DNA of 64,000 nucleotides from Neptuniibacter sp048548695 (GTDB lineage: Bacteria > Pseudomonadota > Gammaproteobacteria > Pseudomonadales > Balneatricaceae), in NCBI RefSeq assembly GCF_048548695.1, contig NZ_JBLYIF010000005.1, one strand, 5' to 3'. Below are positions 8,536 to 16,727 of the stretch, piece after piece (within the stretch, counting starts at the first letter, position 1; every line of letters starts with the position of its first letter). The position numbers and the translations under genes are program-made. The notes under the pieces were generated by a model, which had not been told where the DNA came from, made no database searches, and was given only the letters and a program-made list of their open reading frames with translations.

Positions 8536-9645
8536 CTACTGTTTCAGTGCTGCAATGTCAGCGGGATTGATCAAATCGCCTGTGCTGTTACCCCAGGCAT
8601 TACGCTCATATGTAATGACTGCGGCCAGCTCAACGGCACCCAACTGATCACGAAACGCCTGCATCGCTGTGCCCGTTTTACCATTCAGCACAATATCGAT
8701 GTGCGCCGCCGGATCACCCAGAGCAATGGGACTGTTTTTCAGTGCAGGGAAAACACCCGGTATACCACTGCCATCCGGGGCATGGCATGCCGCGCAGGCT
8801 TTGTTGTAAATCTGCTGCCCTGTCTCCATCAGCTCAGCCAGAGTCCAGGTTTTTTCTGCGGCCGCCGCCTGGGCGGTTTTCGCCTGTTTCATCTCAGCCA
8901 GCCACTGCTGATAATCAGCTTCTGACTTAGCTTCAACAACAATGGGCATAAAACCGTGGTCTTTACCGCACAGTTCAGCGCACTGACCACGATAAATGCC
9001 CGGTTCTTCAACCCGTGCCCAGATCTCATTGATGAAACCAGGAATGGCATCTTTTTTAACCGCCAGGTCCGGCACCCACCAAGAATGAATGACATCATTT
9101 GCTGTTACCAAGAAACGCACTTTTTTACCGGTGGGAATAACCAATGGGTTATCCACTTCCAGTAGGTAGTGCTCGCCCTTGGTGGCTTGATTGTTAATCT
9201 GTTCGGTTGGAGTGCTCAGTGATGAGAAGAAATCGACATCCTCCCCTAGGTACTGATAGCGCCACTTCCACTGATAGCCGGTCACCTGAATATCCAAGTC
9301 TGCCTCAGACTGGTCGTACATTTTGACCAGCGTCGCGGTAGCTGGAACAGCCATGGCAATCAGTATTACGAAGGGGATAACCGTCCAGGTGATCTCCACC
9401 ACGACGTTTTCATGGAAGTTGTGGGCTTCTGCCCCACGGGACTTGCGGTGATGAATGAGAGCCCACAGCATCACGCCGAAGACTACGACACCAATAGCAA
9501 CACAAATCCAGAAAATCAGCATATGCAGGCCATAGACCTCGCGGCTGATTTCAGTCACGCCCTGAGTCAGATTGACGGTCCAATCTGCCCATGCAGCGCT
9601 TGGCACACACAGTGCAATTAGCAACCCTAGGGTAGCTCTACTCAT
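8536..9645 (-). CDS. ctaC: Cytochrome c oxidase subunit II with fused cytochrome c domain
   Basis: This subunit takes electrons through its CuA centre. In 369 residues it has a signal peptide (1-20), two spans (about 42-64 and 86-108), and a periplasmic cupredoxin domain with CuA ligands H187, C222, E224, C226, H230 and M233. A C-terminal cytochrome c domain follows, with a C284-x-x-C-H288 heme site. The fused domain marks a caa3-type oxidase that can receive electrons through its own covalent heme c. The ATG at 9645 has a strong ggaggg ribosome site and begins the signal peptide; upstream in-frame codons belong to a structured leader and are not counted. Confidence 0.96.
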   Translation of the reverse strand: MSRATLGLLIALCVPSAAWADWTVNLTQGVTEISREVYGLHMLIFWICVAIGVVVFGVMLWALIHHRKSRGAEAHNFHENVVVEITWTVIPFVILIAMAVPATATLVKMYDQSEADLDIQVTGYQWKWRYQYLGEDVDFFSSLSTPTEQINNQATKGEHYLLEVDNPLVIPTGKKVRFLVTANDVIHSWWVPDLAVKKDAIPGFINEIWARVEEPGIYRGQCAELCGKDHGFMPIVVEAKSEADYQQWLAEMKQAKTAQAAAAEKTWTLAELMETGQQIYNKACAACHAPDGSGIPGVFPALKNSPIALGDPAAHIDIVLNGKTGTAMQAFRDQLGAVELAAVITYERNAWGNSTGDLINPADIAALKQ

Positions 9646-9666
9646 TGACTGCCCTCCTTTGTAAAC

Positions 9667-9760
9667 ATACAAAAGAGCCTGCTCAAGGCAAGTCACTAGG
9701 GGCGTTGTGACAACTATACGCAACGTCGGTAGCGACAGGCTTTGGGCAGGCTCTTTGTAT
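9667..9760 (-). promoter_or_regulatory. Long inverted repeat in the ctaC leader
   Basis: A left arm beginning atacaaaagagcctgctcaa (9667-9694) is the near-complement of a right arm at 9734-9760 whose reverse complement begins atacaaagagcctgcccaa. This gives a stem of about 27 base pairs with one bulge and a few mismatches. The roughly 40-base inside region can form a further stem (cgttg 9703-9707 with caacg 9721-9725). On the ctaC mRNA it would lie between the predicted promoter and the ribosome site, ending about 21 bases before the start codon. A role in attenuation, mRNA stability or protein binding is inference. Confidence 0.65.
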
Positions 9761-9809
9761 ACCTGGTTCCTTCCTATCTTTATCCGACCAATCCGCTTGG
9801 TTTTGCTGA

Positions 9810-9837
9810 AGTATAGCAGGGAAAAAATATTTGCAAG
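9810..9837 (-). promoter_or_regulatory. Candidate sigma70 promoter of the cta operon
   Basis: Read on the minus strand, TATACT (plus 9810-9815) is preceded at 15-16 bases by TTGCA(A) (plus 9831-9837). Transcription would start near 9800 and give a leader of about 155 bases that contains the long inverted repeat. No other gene-like content is seen between 9838 and the DUF2970 stop at 10011; that stretch is AT-rich. Confidence 0.5.
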
Positions 9838-10010
9838 GGCAGGAGTGCAAATTAATTAAAGAGAAGATTCTTTAGCAATAACAATACTTAAGCGTCAATG
9901 TACTGCACAAAAAGTACTGAAATTATGCTGCGACAATATGCCGCAGATGCGGAAAAAACGCATTAAACTAAAGATTTAGAAAGCCGCACGATGCACGCAA
10001 CAAACCGCTA

Positions 10011-10223
10011 TCAGGCCCCCGCTAAGTGTAATGCGAAGCGCACCAACAAAATAACGCAGAGCACAAATAATACAGCCACCAAAATACCGCTCACCAGGTA
10101 AGGCAGGTACTTACCCGACGTAAAATCCCGGTTACGATTACTTTCTGACTGAACACCAAACAACGCAGCAAGAGCGCTGGCAAAAACATACCAGTAATCA
10201 CTAAATTTTATTTTCTGAGTCAT
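10011..10223 (-). CDS. DUF2970 small membrane protein
   Basis: This is a 70-residue protein with the DUF2970 pattern: an N-terminal amphipathic segment with FASALAALFGVQSESNRNRDF, then a single strong membrane helix (about residues 42-65). The function of DUF2970 is unknown. The ribosome site is ggaggt just before the ATG. It lies between msrQ and the cytochrome oxidase operon on the same strand, upstream of the cta promoter, and could be a monocistronic companion of the oxidase genes. Confidence 0.8.
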   Translation of the reverse strand: MTQKIKFSDYWYVFASALAALFGVQSESNRNRDFTSGKYLPYLVSGILVAVLFVLCVILLVRFALHLAGA

Positions 10224-10244
10224 CAGTTACCTCCTGCAAACCCG

Positions 10245-10880
10245 TTATGAGGCTCCGGGGCGGCGCAGCCCGGCTCCATAAGTCTGCTTTACCTTTAGGT
10301 ATAGCCGATAACCCAGCAAAACGGACAGGATCAGGCCATAAATCAAGACTTCGAGGTAATTACTGCGGATTTGCCAGATGAAGTGCACCATAGCGAGCAA
10401 AGCAATCACATAGACCAGTCGGTGCAGTTGCATCCAGCGCTTACCAAGCCGACGCTGCATCGCTTTAGTTGACGTCACCACGAGCGGCAACAGCAGCATG
10501 AAAGCTAACGAACCGACAATAATATAGGGGCGCTCTGTCACTTCACCCCATAAAAGATCCATACGCCAGCCAAGAATAAAAGTAACAAACGAGAGTAAGT
10601 GGATCAGGGCATAAAATGCTGTATACAGTCCCAGCATACGTCGATAGCGTATCAACCAGCTCCAGCCCAGTAGCTTGCGCAAAGGAGTGATCGCCAACGA
10701 AGCCAACAAAAAACGCAGAGTCCAGGTCCCCGTATAGTCGGTAACCTCCTCCGCTGGGTCAGCCCCCAGATTGAGGGTCCATGCCTGGTAAAAGATCCAG
10801 ATCAGCGGCAACAATGATCCCAGAAACAGGCTCCACCAGAATAACCGGTGCCCCCACTTGTGACTGAAAGTCAGAACCAT
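10245..10880 (-). CDS. msrQ: Heme-binding membrane subunit MsrQ (YedZ)
   Basis: MsrQ is the b-type heme membrane protein that passes electrons from the respiratory chain to the periplasmic reductase MsrP. The 211-residue protein has six predicted spans, with histidines in ALIHLLSF, WMQLHRLVY and MVHFIWQ placed as in the ferric-reductase-like family. It overlaps the msrP stop by 10 bases, so the pair is translationally coupled. The MsrPQ system repairs methionine sulfoxide in envelope proteins. Confidence 0.92.
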   Translation of the reverse strand: MVLTFSHKWGHRLFWWSLFLGSLLPLIWIFYQAWTLNLGADPAEEVTDYTGTWTLRFLLASLAITPLRKLLGWSWLIRYRRMLGLYTAFYALIHLLSFVTFILGWRMDLLWGEVTERPYIIVGSLAFMLLLPLVVTSTKAMQRRLGKRWMQLHRLVYVIALLAMVHFIWQIRSNYLEVLIYGLILSVLLGYRLYLKVKQTYGAGLRRPGAS

Positions 10881-11878
10881 TTAGTCAGATCCATTCCCTT
10901 GTAGAGTGATGCAACTTCTTCAGCATAACCGTTGAACATTGTGGTCTCGATCCGGTTAGGGTCGAACAGAGAGGACGGCAAGCGCCGCTCGCTCGCCTGA
11001 CTCCAGCGCGGGTGATCCACTTCTGGATTCACATTGGCATAGAAGCCATATTCATTTGGTGCAGTCAGGTTCCAGCTAGTGGGAGGCATTTCCTCTTCCA
11101 GGCTGATGCGGACAATGGATTTGATGCTTTTGAAACCATATTTCCAGGGCACAACCAAACGGATTGGAGCCCCGTTTTGCGGCGGCAGCGCATTACCGTA
11201 CAGCCCCACTGCCAGCAACGTGAGTGGATGCATCGCTTCATCCAATCGCAACCCTTCCACATAAGGCCAGCGGATCGTACTGAAATAGGAGCGCTGGCCC
11301 GGCATCTGCTCTGGATCCAGCAAGGTCGTAAAGGCAACGTATTTTGCCTTTGAAGTAGGCTCGAATGCTTGCAGCACACTGGCCAGCGGCACGCCAATCC
11401 ACGGAATCACCATCGACCACGCCTCAACACACCGCAGCCGATAGATACGCTCTTCCAACATATGGGGTTTGATGACATCTTCCAGGTTATAGACACCCGG
11501 CTTATTCACCGCACCGGCAATTTCTACTTTCCAGGGATCAGTTTTGAAGTTCTCCGCATATTTTGCCGGGTTCTTTTTCGCCGTACCAAATTCGTAGAAG
11601 TTATTGTGGGTAATCGCATTGAAATAGGGCGCTGGCTCCTCGGAGGTAGAGTACCCGGTATGGCGCTCACTACTGCGTAACTTGGGTTGCAGCCATTTCG
11701 GACCAGGATATTGCGGCAGATCCGCATCCAGAGGGTAGGCCGGTACCGCATGGGCAAGCCCAGTCATGCCACCGGCAATCAAACCACCGATGCCACGCAT
11801 AAAGTGACGGCGCTGCAAATAGACCGATTCAGGTGTAATTTCTGACGATGGAATCAGGTCCGGTTTTTTAATCAGCAT
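10871..11878 (-). CDS. msrP: Methionine sulfoxide reductase catalytic subunit MsrP (YedY)
   Basis: This is a periplasmic molybdopterin enzyme that reduces protein-bound methionine sulfoxide. The 335-residue precursor has a twin-arginine signal (RRHFMRGIGG, residues 23-32) followed by a hydrophobic stretch ending near residue 44. The molybdenum-ligating cysteine is C150 in YRLRCVEAWSM. The VPWKYGFKSIKSI segment matches the oxidoreductase molybdopterin-binding domain. The gene begins the msrPQ operon, with about 100 bases of upstream sequence before pssA. Confidence 0.94.
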   Translation of the reverse strand: MLIKKPDLIPSSEITPESVYLQRRHFMRGIGGLIAGGMTGLAHAVPAYPLDADLPQYPGPKWLQPKLRSSERHTGYSTSEEPAPYFNAITHNNFYEFGTAKKNPAKYAENFKTDPWKVEIAGAVNKPGVYNLEDVIKPHMLEERIYRLRCVEAWSMVIPWIGVPLASVLQAFEPTSKAKYVAFTTLLDPEQMPGQRSYFSTIRWPYVEGLRLDEAMHPLTLLAVGLYGNALPPQNGAPIRLVVPWKYGFKSIKSIVRISLEEEMPPTSWNLTAPNEYGFYANVNPEVDHPRWSQASERRLPSSLFDPNRIETTMFNGYAEEVASLYKGMDLTKWF

Positions 11879-11976
11879 AATAGCCCCACAAAGTTTTCCG
11901 ATTAGTGGTTAGACTATAAACTGAAAAATAATTCCCCCGACGCAATAACAAGGCCCACCGTGGCAGGCAAATAATT

Positions 11977-12738
11977 CTAGTCGGCTTCACGCTGCTTATG
12001 TTTACGCTTACGCCAAAGCCACAACGCCGGTCCGGAAGCGGCATACACCAGAAACAGCAACCACAAAAAAGTCGGTGGATTAATAGAGATCACCGCCAGC
12101 CCCAAAACAATACCGGTCAGGATCAAAAACGGCACTTTGGCTTTAAAGCTAATGTCTTTGAAACTGTAGTAGAGCACATTACTGACCATCAGCACCCCGG
12201 CCAACGCCACATAGAGCGCAACCAGATAGACATAGTTTGCACTGGTAACATCAAACTCCACTGCCGCCCAAACCAATCCTGCCACAGCGCCTGCCGCCGC
12301 CGGGCTCGGCAGGCCAATAAAGTAACGTTTATCCACCGAACCGATCTGGGTATTAAATCTCGCCAGACGCAATGCAGCACACGCCACGTACACAAAAGCC
12401 ACAAACCAACCCAGTTTGCCAATATCCGCCAGCACCCAGTTGAACGCCACCAGCGAAGGCGCTACCCCAAAGGAAACCATATCTGCTAGGGAGTCGTATT
12501 CTGCCCCGAACGGGCTCGTGGTATTCGTCATGCGCGCGACCCGGCCATCCAGACCGTCCAGCACCATGGCGACAAAAATCGCTACCGCAGCATTCTCAAA
12601 CTGGCTGTTCATACTGGCAACAACGGCATAAAAACCTGAGAATAGCGCCCCGGTGGTGAACAGGTTCGGTAACAGGTAGACCCCTCGACTGCGCGGTTTT
12701 TCCGGTGTCTGCTGTGGTGTTTCTTCTTGCTCTGTCAT
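11977..12738 (-). CDS. pssA: CDP-diacylglycerol-serine O-phosphatidyltransferase
   Basis: It makes phosphatidylserine, the precursor of phosphatidylethanolamine, in the inner membrane. The 253-residue protein has the CDP-alcohol phosphotransferase signature D-x2-DG-x2-AR-x8-G-x3-D-x3-D (in DGLDGRVARMTNTTSPFG and following residues, about 61-87) and about seven to eight membrane spans. A basic C-terminal tail (LWRKRKHKQRE) and a Pro-rich N-terminus are present. This is the integral-membrane type II enzyme, not the E. coli PLD-like PssA. Confidence 0.92.
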   Translation of the reverse strand: MTEQEETPQQTPEKPRSRGVYLLPNLFTTGALFSGFYAVVASMNSQFENAAVAIFVAMVLDGLDGRVARMTNTTSPFGAEYDSLADMVSFGVAPSLVAFNWVLADIGKLGWFVAFVYVACAALRLARFNTQIGSVDKRYFIGLPSPAAAGAVAGLVWAAVEFDVTSANYVYLVALYVALAGVLMVSNVLYYSFKDISFKAKVPFLILTGIVLGLAVISINPPTFLWLLFLVYAASGPALWLWRKRKHKQREAD

Positions 12739-12808
12739 GGGTTAGCTCATCCGCCAGAAAGGGTGAAGCGTCATTCTACTGTGCTGCGTAGCACGATGCC
12801 ACGTAAGA

Positions 12809-13546
12809 TCAGATGAGTAGCACCTGATCCACAAAACGCGACAGCAGTCCATTCGACTGCGGGGTCTCCACTGCTGCATCCAAAACCGACTGCAGGTGAC
12901 CCTCTCCCGCCGTATATTTCTGCTGATAATAGGTTAATCGTTCAACCAATACCCGACGATCAACCTCAGGATGGAACTGAAACGCCCAAAAAGGCTTTTG
13001 CCAGACCCTGAAGGCATGCACGCATTGCCGGGTATACGCCAGTACCTGACAGCAATCAGGCACCTGATCGGCAAACTGTTTATGTACAGAAACCGCATAA
13101 AAAGGGTCATTGAGATGCGAAAACAGGGGATCTTCTGCAGCAGCGAGGCTCAGACTGATTGGCAGCGTACCCATTTCAAAATCGACTTCTTTGTGCCGAA
13201 TCACCCCTCCCAGCGCCAGTACCGCCAGCTGAAAACCAAAGCAGGAAGCAAACACCGGGAGATTTCGTTCCAGACAAACATTCAGCAAGCTAATGCAGCT
13301 AGTCACAAAAGGGTATGCTTGTGGCTCCAGCACATTGGCTTCGCTGGCGCCGCCTACCCAGAGGGCATCATAACCGTCCGCCGCATTCAGTGGCACATCG
13401 GGCTGATCGAACACATTCAGTACATCAATCTGGCGCAAACTCAAACCGCTATAATGTGCGAAGCTTTCAAGCTCCTCACGCCGAACTTGCTGGCCATCTC
13501 GAATTTGCAGCAATAGTACCCGCAGCGACCCTCGCTCTCGTTGCAT
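12809..13546 (-). CDS. Class I glutamine amidotransferase-like protein
   Basis: This is a 245-residue stand-alone GATase1-fold protein of the GMP-synthase-like type. The nucleophile elbow ASCFGFQLAVL (C102) and the FHPEVD segment (H192, E194) complete a Cys-His-Glu triad. No synthetase partner lies beside it, so its acceptor substrate cannot be named; related proteins act on diverse small amides or gamma-glutamyl compounds. It starts only 10 bases after the patatin gene stop and is probably its operon partner. Confidence 0.8.
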   Translation of the reverse strand: MQRERGSLRVLLLQIRDGQQVRREELESFAHYSGLSLRQIDVLNVFDQPDVPLNAADGYDALWVGGASEANVLEPQAYPFVTSCISLLNVCLERNLPVFASCFGFQLAVLALGGVIRHKEVDFEMGTLPISLSLAAAEDPLFSHLNDPFYAVSVHKQFADQVPDCCQVLAYTRQCVHAFRVWQKPFWAFQFHPEVDRRVLVERLTYYQQKYTAGEGHLQSVLDAAVETPQSNGLLSRFVDQVLLI

Positions 13547-13556
13547 TCACCCTCCG

Positions 13557-14558
13557 CTAGAGAAAAAGTTCGTTCAGATTGCAGCTGCCCCGAATACCGA
13601 TATCCTGCCGGTGAGCTTGCAACCATTGCTCTGCGGTTTCCCTACCACGACCCTTCAACCCTTCCAGAAATGCCTGTCGGGTAACGTATTTGCTGGCACC
13701 TTCCAAGGTCGATAACACCTCTCCTGATTCTATCAGATGAAAGCGCAACTGACGGAACCGCTGTTCCAGGGAACTGGCAGTAAAATATTTACTGCGAGAT
13801 TGTTCAATAGTGTAGCTGATCGCCCGCATCTCCCGCATGAAAGTACTTTGAAAGCCAAGTTCGGTAATGCGCTGGTTGATCGCCTGTGAACTGGTGGGGG
13901 TTTCCGGACGGCACATGGGCTGTAGCAGCACCATCAGGATATCGGAGCTGCGACAGTCAAATATCAACGGGTACACCGCAGGATTACCTGAAAAGCCGCC
14001 ATCCCAATAGGGAACACCGTCAATTTCAATTGCCTGATGCAGCGTAGGCAGACAGGCTGAAGCGAGGACATGCTCTACTGTTAATTCCTGTTCCCGAAAC
14101 AGCCGAATCTTGCCCCGACTAACGTCGGTGGCGGCAATAAACAGATTAAACGGTGACTCGGCACGCATGCGTTCGAAATCCACCTGTTCCACCAATAAAC
14201 CACGTAACGGATTAATATCCAAAGGATTTAGATCATAGGGGGAAACGTAACGCAGCAGGTCCAACATCCAGTTGGTCATGCTGGTCAGCTGGGCATCGGG
14301 CATCTGTGTACCCAGCAAATCCTGAGGTGAACACAACGAAACCTTATGCCAAAACTGGCTCAGAGCCTCTCGGGCACCTTCTGCACCGCCTTGCATCCAG
14401 CCCTGAGTCAGAACAACCGCATTCGTAGCGCCGGCACTGGTACCACTGATACCTTCAGGATAAAAATCAGCCTCTTCAAGTAACCGGTCCAATACCCCCC
14501 AAGCAAACGCACCGTGGGCTCCCCCGCCTTGTAATGCCAGGTTAAGTCGTCGAGCCAT
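13557..14558 (-). CDS. Patatin-like phospholipase
   Basis: This is a cytoplasmic serine hydrolase of the RssA/patatin family, about 333 residues. The oxyanion loop GGGAHG (about residues 11-16), the nucleophile S41 in GISGTSAG and the catalytic D186 in DGG form the patatin dyad. A C-terminal DUF3734-like extension (about residues 220-310) is present, as in many proteobacterial patatins. The ATG at 14558 is chosen because it directly precedes the conserved strand and has a ggagagg ribosome site; two upstream ATGs lie within the promoter region. It is divergent from an ilvY-like regulator. Confidence 0.85.
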   Translation of the reverse strand: MARRLNLALQGGGAHGAFAWGVLDRLLEEADFYPEGISGTSAGATNAVVLTQGWMQGGAEGAREALSQFWHKVSLCSPQDLLGTQMPDAQLTSMTNWMLDLLRYVSPYDLNPLDINPLRGLLVEQVDFERMRAESPFNLFIAATDVSRGKIRLFREQELTVEHVLASACLPTLHQAIEIDGVPYWDGGFSGNPAVYPLIFDCRSSDILMVLLQPMCRPETPTSSQAINQRITELGFQSTFMREMRAISYTIEQSRSKYFTASSLEQRFRQLRFHLIESGEVLSTLEGASKYVTRQAFLEGLKGRGRETAEQWLQAHRQDIGIRGSCNLNELFL

Positions 14559-14869
14559 CCTAAGCCTCTCCATATATTGTGCATTGCACAAAGTATAACC
14601 AATGCACGGCACGAGACTCTAATAGTTTCCATAAATGGTGGCCTAGGGTATCAAAAAACAAATTAAATCCATTTAGAACATAAGCTTAATATAAATTATA
14701 TTCTTTCTCGGTATAAAAAAATGTGTTTTTTTTATCTGTCGACGACTTCACAAAAGCGACATTAAAAGCACCATTTTTGTGCATAGCGATAAAACAACCC
14801 CGCCTTTACCACGCGCCACCCCGCGAGGTTTCTCTAGCACCTGCCAACAAATCACAATAAGATGCCGCC
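14559..14869. promoter_or_regulatory. Divergent patatin / ilvY-like intergenic region with palindrome
   Basis: This 311-base AT-rich region holds the promoters of two divergent genes. A perfect palindrome, ttgtgc-att-gcacaa (14577-14591), lies just in front of the patatin start. A minus-strand TATACT box (plus 14592-14597) adjoins it, so a bound protein would block patatin transcription. Homopolymer A and T runs occur near 14717-14742. Nothing else gene-like is seen. Confidence 0.45.
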
Positions 14870-15748
14870 ATGGATATAAAGCAGCTGCGACAATTCCTGC
14901 TCCTCAGCGAATACCTGCACTTTGGCAAAGCCAGCGAAGCCTGCCATGTCAGCCCTTCAGCGCTGAGCCGTAGCATTAAACAGTTAGAGGAAGAGCTTGG
15001 TTCAGTACTGTTCGAAAGGGACAACCGTTCAGTTGCCATGACCCCGGCAGGCCGGCTGTTTCAGGGCTATGCTCGGGACGCCATCGCACAGTGGGACCTG
15101 ATCAGTACCACACTGATGCAGCAAGCAGGAGAACTGCACGGCCAGCTAAGTATCTACTGCTCAGTCACCGCCAGTTATAGCTTCCTGTTTGAAATCCTCA
15201 GCCGGTTCCGAATTGATTACCCCAAGATCGAGATAAAACTGCATACCGGAGACCCGGAGCACGCCATCAACCGGGTAATCAACGGTGAAGATGACTTTGC
15301 CATTGCCGCCAAACCCAGCAACCTACCCAGCGCACTGGCATTCAAGCAGATCGCCATTTCCCCCCTATTATTTATTGGCCCCGGCGATGACACCACTGAG
15401 TCAACCGCAAAACCCACCTCGCTGATCACTGCGGATACGCCGATGATACTGTCTGAGGAAGGCATCGCCCGCAAACGCGTCGACCAATGGTTTCGTCAAC
15501 ATCAGATAAAGCCGCTGATCTACGCCCAAGTAGCCGGCAATGAAGCGATCGTCAGCATGGTGAGTCTGGGGTTTGGTGTTGGTGTGGTGCCGCAGATTGT
15601 GCTGGAGAACAGTCCGCTGGCGGACAGCGTGACAATTCTGTCCGTAACACCAGAGCTGGAACCTTACGAAGTTGGCATCGTGGCGCTGAACAAAAAGCTA
15701 AAAAACCCCCTGATCAGTGCATTCTGGTCCCAGTTACAGGTGCTGTGA
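14870..15748 (+). CDS. ilvY: LysR-type regulator, IlvY-like
   Basis: This is a 292-residue LysR regulator with an N-terminal winged helix-turn-helix (about residues 1-60, HVSPSALSRSIKQLEEELG) and a ligand-binding domain. Segments such as YCSVTASYSF, PKIEIKLHTGDPEHAI and the VAGNEAIVSMVSLGFGVGVVPQIVLENSP region closely match E. coli IlvY, which senses acetohydroxyacids and activates ilvC. IlvY normally sits divergent from ilvC; here its divergent neighbour is a patatin gene, so its target may lie elsewhere or have changed. The family call is firm and the IlvY call is probable. The stop abuts the convergent thioesterase stop. Confidence 0.8.
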   Translation: MDIKQLRQFLLLSEYLHFGKASEACHVSPSALSRSIKQLEEELGSVLFERDNRSVAMTPAGRLFQGYARDAIAQWDLISTTLMQQAGELHGQLSIYCSVTASYSFLFEILSRFRIDYPKIEIKLHTGDPEHAINRVINGEDDFAIAAKPSNLPSALAFKQIAISPLLFIGPGDDTTESTAKPTSLITADTPMILSEEGIARKRVDQWFRQHQIKPLIYAQVAGNEAIVSMVSLGFGVGVVPQIVLENSPLADSVTILSVTPELEPYEVGIVALNKKLKNPLISAFWSQLQVL

Positions 15749-16141
15749 TCACTCTACCAGCAAACGTTCCAGTGCGGGCAAGACGCAAGGTCGACCTTGA
15801 GGATTGAGAGCAACACCTGTAACCAACCCGGTCAGCACCAACTGCTGATCCGATAAGCGAACCACCCGCTGGCGGAAACCAAACTTAACCCGGCTAATCC
15901 GTTCCACACTGACAGCAATACTAAATCGATCGCCACTGGTCAGTGACTGTTTGTAATCAAGTTCAGAACGCACCACAACCAGATGCACGCCCTCTGCAGT
16001 CAATGCGGCAAAGTCGATCCCTTTTTCCAGCAGAAATTCATGACGGGCATGTTCCAGATAATTAAAGTAGACCCCGTTATTCACAATTCCTTGCAGGTCA
16101 CACTCATAGTCCCGCACTTTCATTTCCAGACTGAATGACAT
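15749..16141 (-). CDS. Hot-dog fold acyl-CoA thioesterase (YbgC/4HBT family)
   Basis: The protein has about 130 residues and is a single hot-dog domain. The catalytic Asp of the 4-hydroxybenzoyl-CoA thioesterase family is D15, in YECDLQGIVNNGVYFNY. It probably hydrolyses short- or medium-chain acyl-CoA; the substrate cannot be told from sequence. The ATG at 16141 is chosen over an upstream in-frame ATG because it carries a gagggagag ribosome site and begins directly at the domain. It is convergent with and directly abuts the ilvY-like gene. Confidence 0.8.
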   Translation of the reverse strand: MSFSLEMKVRDYECDLQGIVNNGVYFNYLEHARHEFLLEKGIDFAALTAEGVHLVVVRSELDYKQSLTSGDRFSIAVSVERISRVKFGFRQRVVRLSDQQLVLTGLVTGVALNPQGRPCVLPALERLLVE

Positions 16142-16276
16142 ATCTCTCCCTCGTCGCAAAAGGCTGTTATACCACAGCCGCATTACGCTTCCGATCAAAG
16201 CGGTTAGCAAAACGGCTGTTTATGGTTTTAACTCTATACAGCTCAATGCAAGGCTTATCATCGACAGGAGAGCACC

Positions 16277-16711
16277 ATGTCTCAAATCACCGGCAGTTGC
16301 CTATGCGGTCAGGTCAGCTTCACAATCCAGCCCCCTTACTTAGTGTTCCAAAACTGTTTCTGCTCACGTTGCCGTAAAAGCAGCGGTAGCGCCCATTGCA
16401 GTGGGATTATTATGCCCCCTGGACAGTTCAAATGGCTGACGGGTGAAGCGCAGGTTGGCCGCTATGAGATACCTGAGGCTGAGCACTATGCCACCGGCTT
16501 CTGCCAACGCTGTGGCAGTAACATGCCCTGGCTAACCCAATGCGGCTCAGCAATGGTTGTGCCTGCGGGCAGCCTCGACAGCTCGCCCCAGGCGCTACCG
16601 GAACAAAATATTTTCTGGGACAACCACGCCGACTGGTATCGGTTACCCGATACTCTAAAAACTTTCGTCGCTGCGCCCGGCCAATCCGCATCAACCAGCA
16701 TTAAGCAATAA
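16277..16711 (+). CDS. GFA-family (CENP-V/Gfa) zinc protein
   Basis: This is a 144-residue protein of the glutathione-dependent formaldehyde-activating enzyme family. The expected zinc-site cysteines are visible: CxC at residues 8-10, a CFCSRC cluster at 27-32, and CQRC at 76-79. Members are often annotated as S-(hydroxymethyl)glutathione synthase, but that activity is disputed and I do not assign it. A aggag ribosome site precedes the ATG. It is followed 16 bases later by a monooxygenase-fold gene, so the two form a small operon. Confidence 0.82.
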   Translation: MSQITGSCLCGQVSFTIQPPYLVFQNCFCSRCRKSSGSAHCSGIIMPPGQFKWLTGEAQVGRYEIPEAEHYATGFCQRCGSNMPWLTQCGSAMVVPAGSLDSSPQALPEQNIFWDNHADWYRLPDTLKTFVAAPGQSASTSIKQ

Positions 16712-16727
16712 CCCAGGGAGAGAAGGC

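Noticed and set aside
8335..8925. Plus-strand open frame (196 codons) across the ctaC-ctaD junction
   Set aside because: It covers two conserved oxidase genes in antisense and shows no domain.
9646..9723. N-terminal extension of ctaC by 26 codons
   Set aside because: The segment lies in the long inverted repeat. The ATG at 9645 has a strong ribosome site and starts a clean signal peptide.
9667..9760. Inverted repeat at the ctaC leader as insertion-sequence ends
   Set aside because: Only about 40 bases lie between the arms, there is no transposase, and no target-site duplication is visible.
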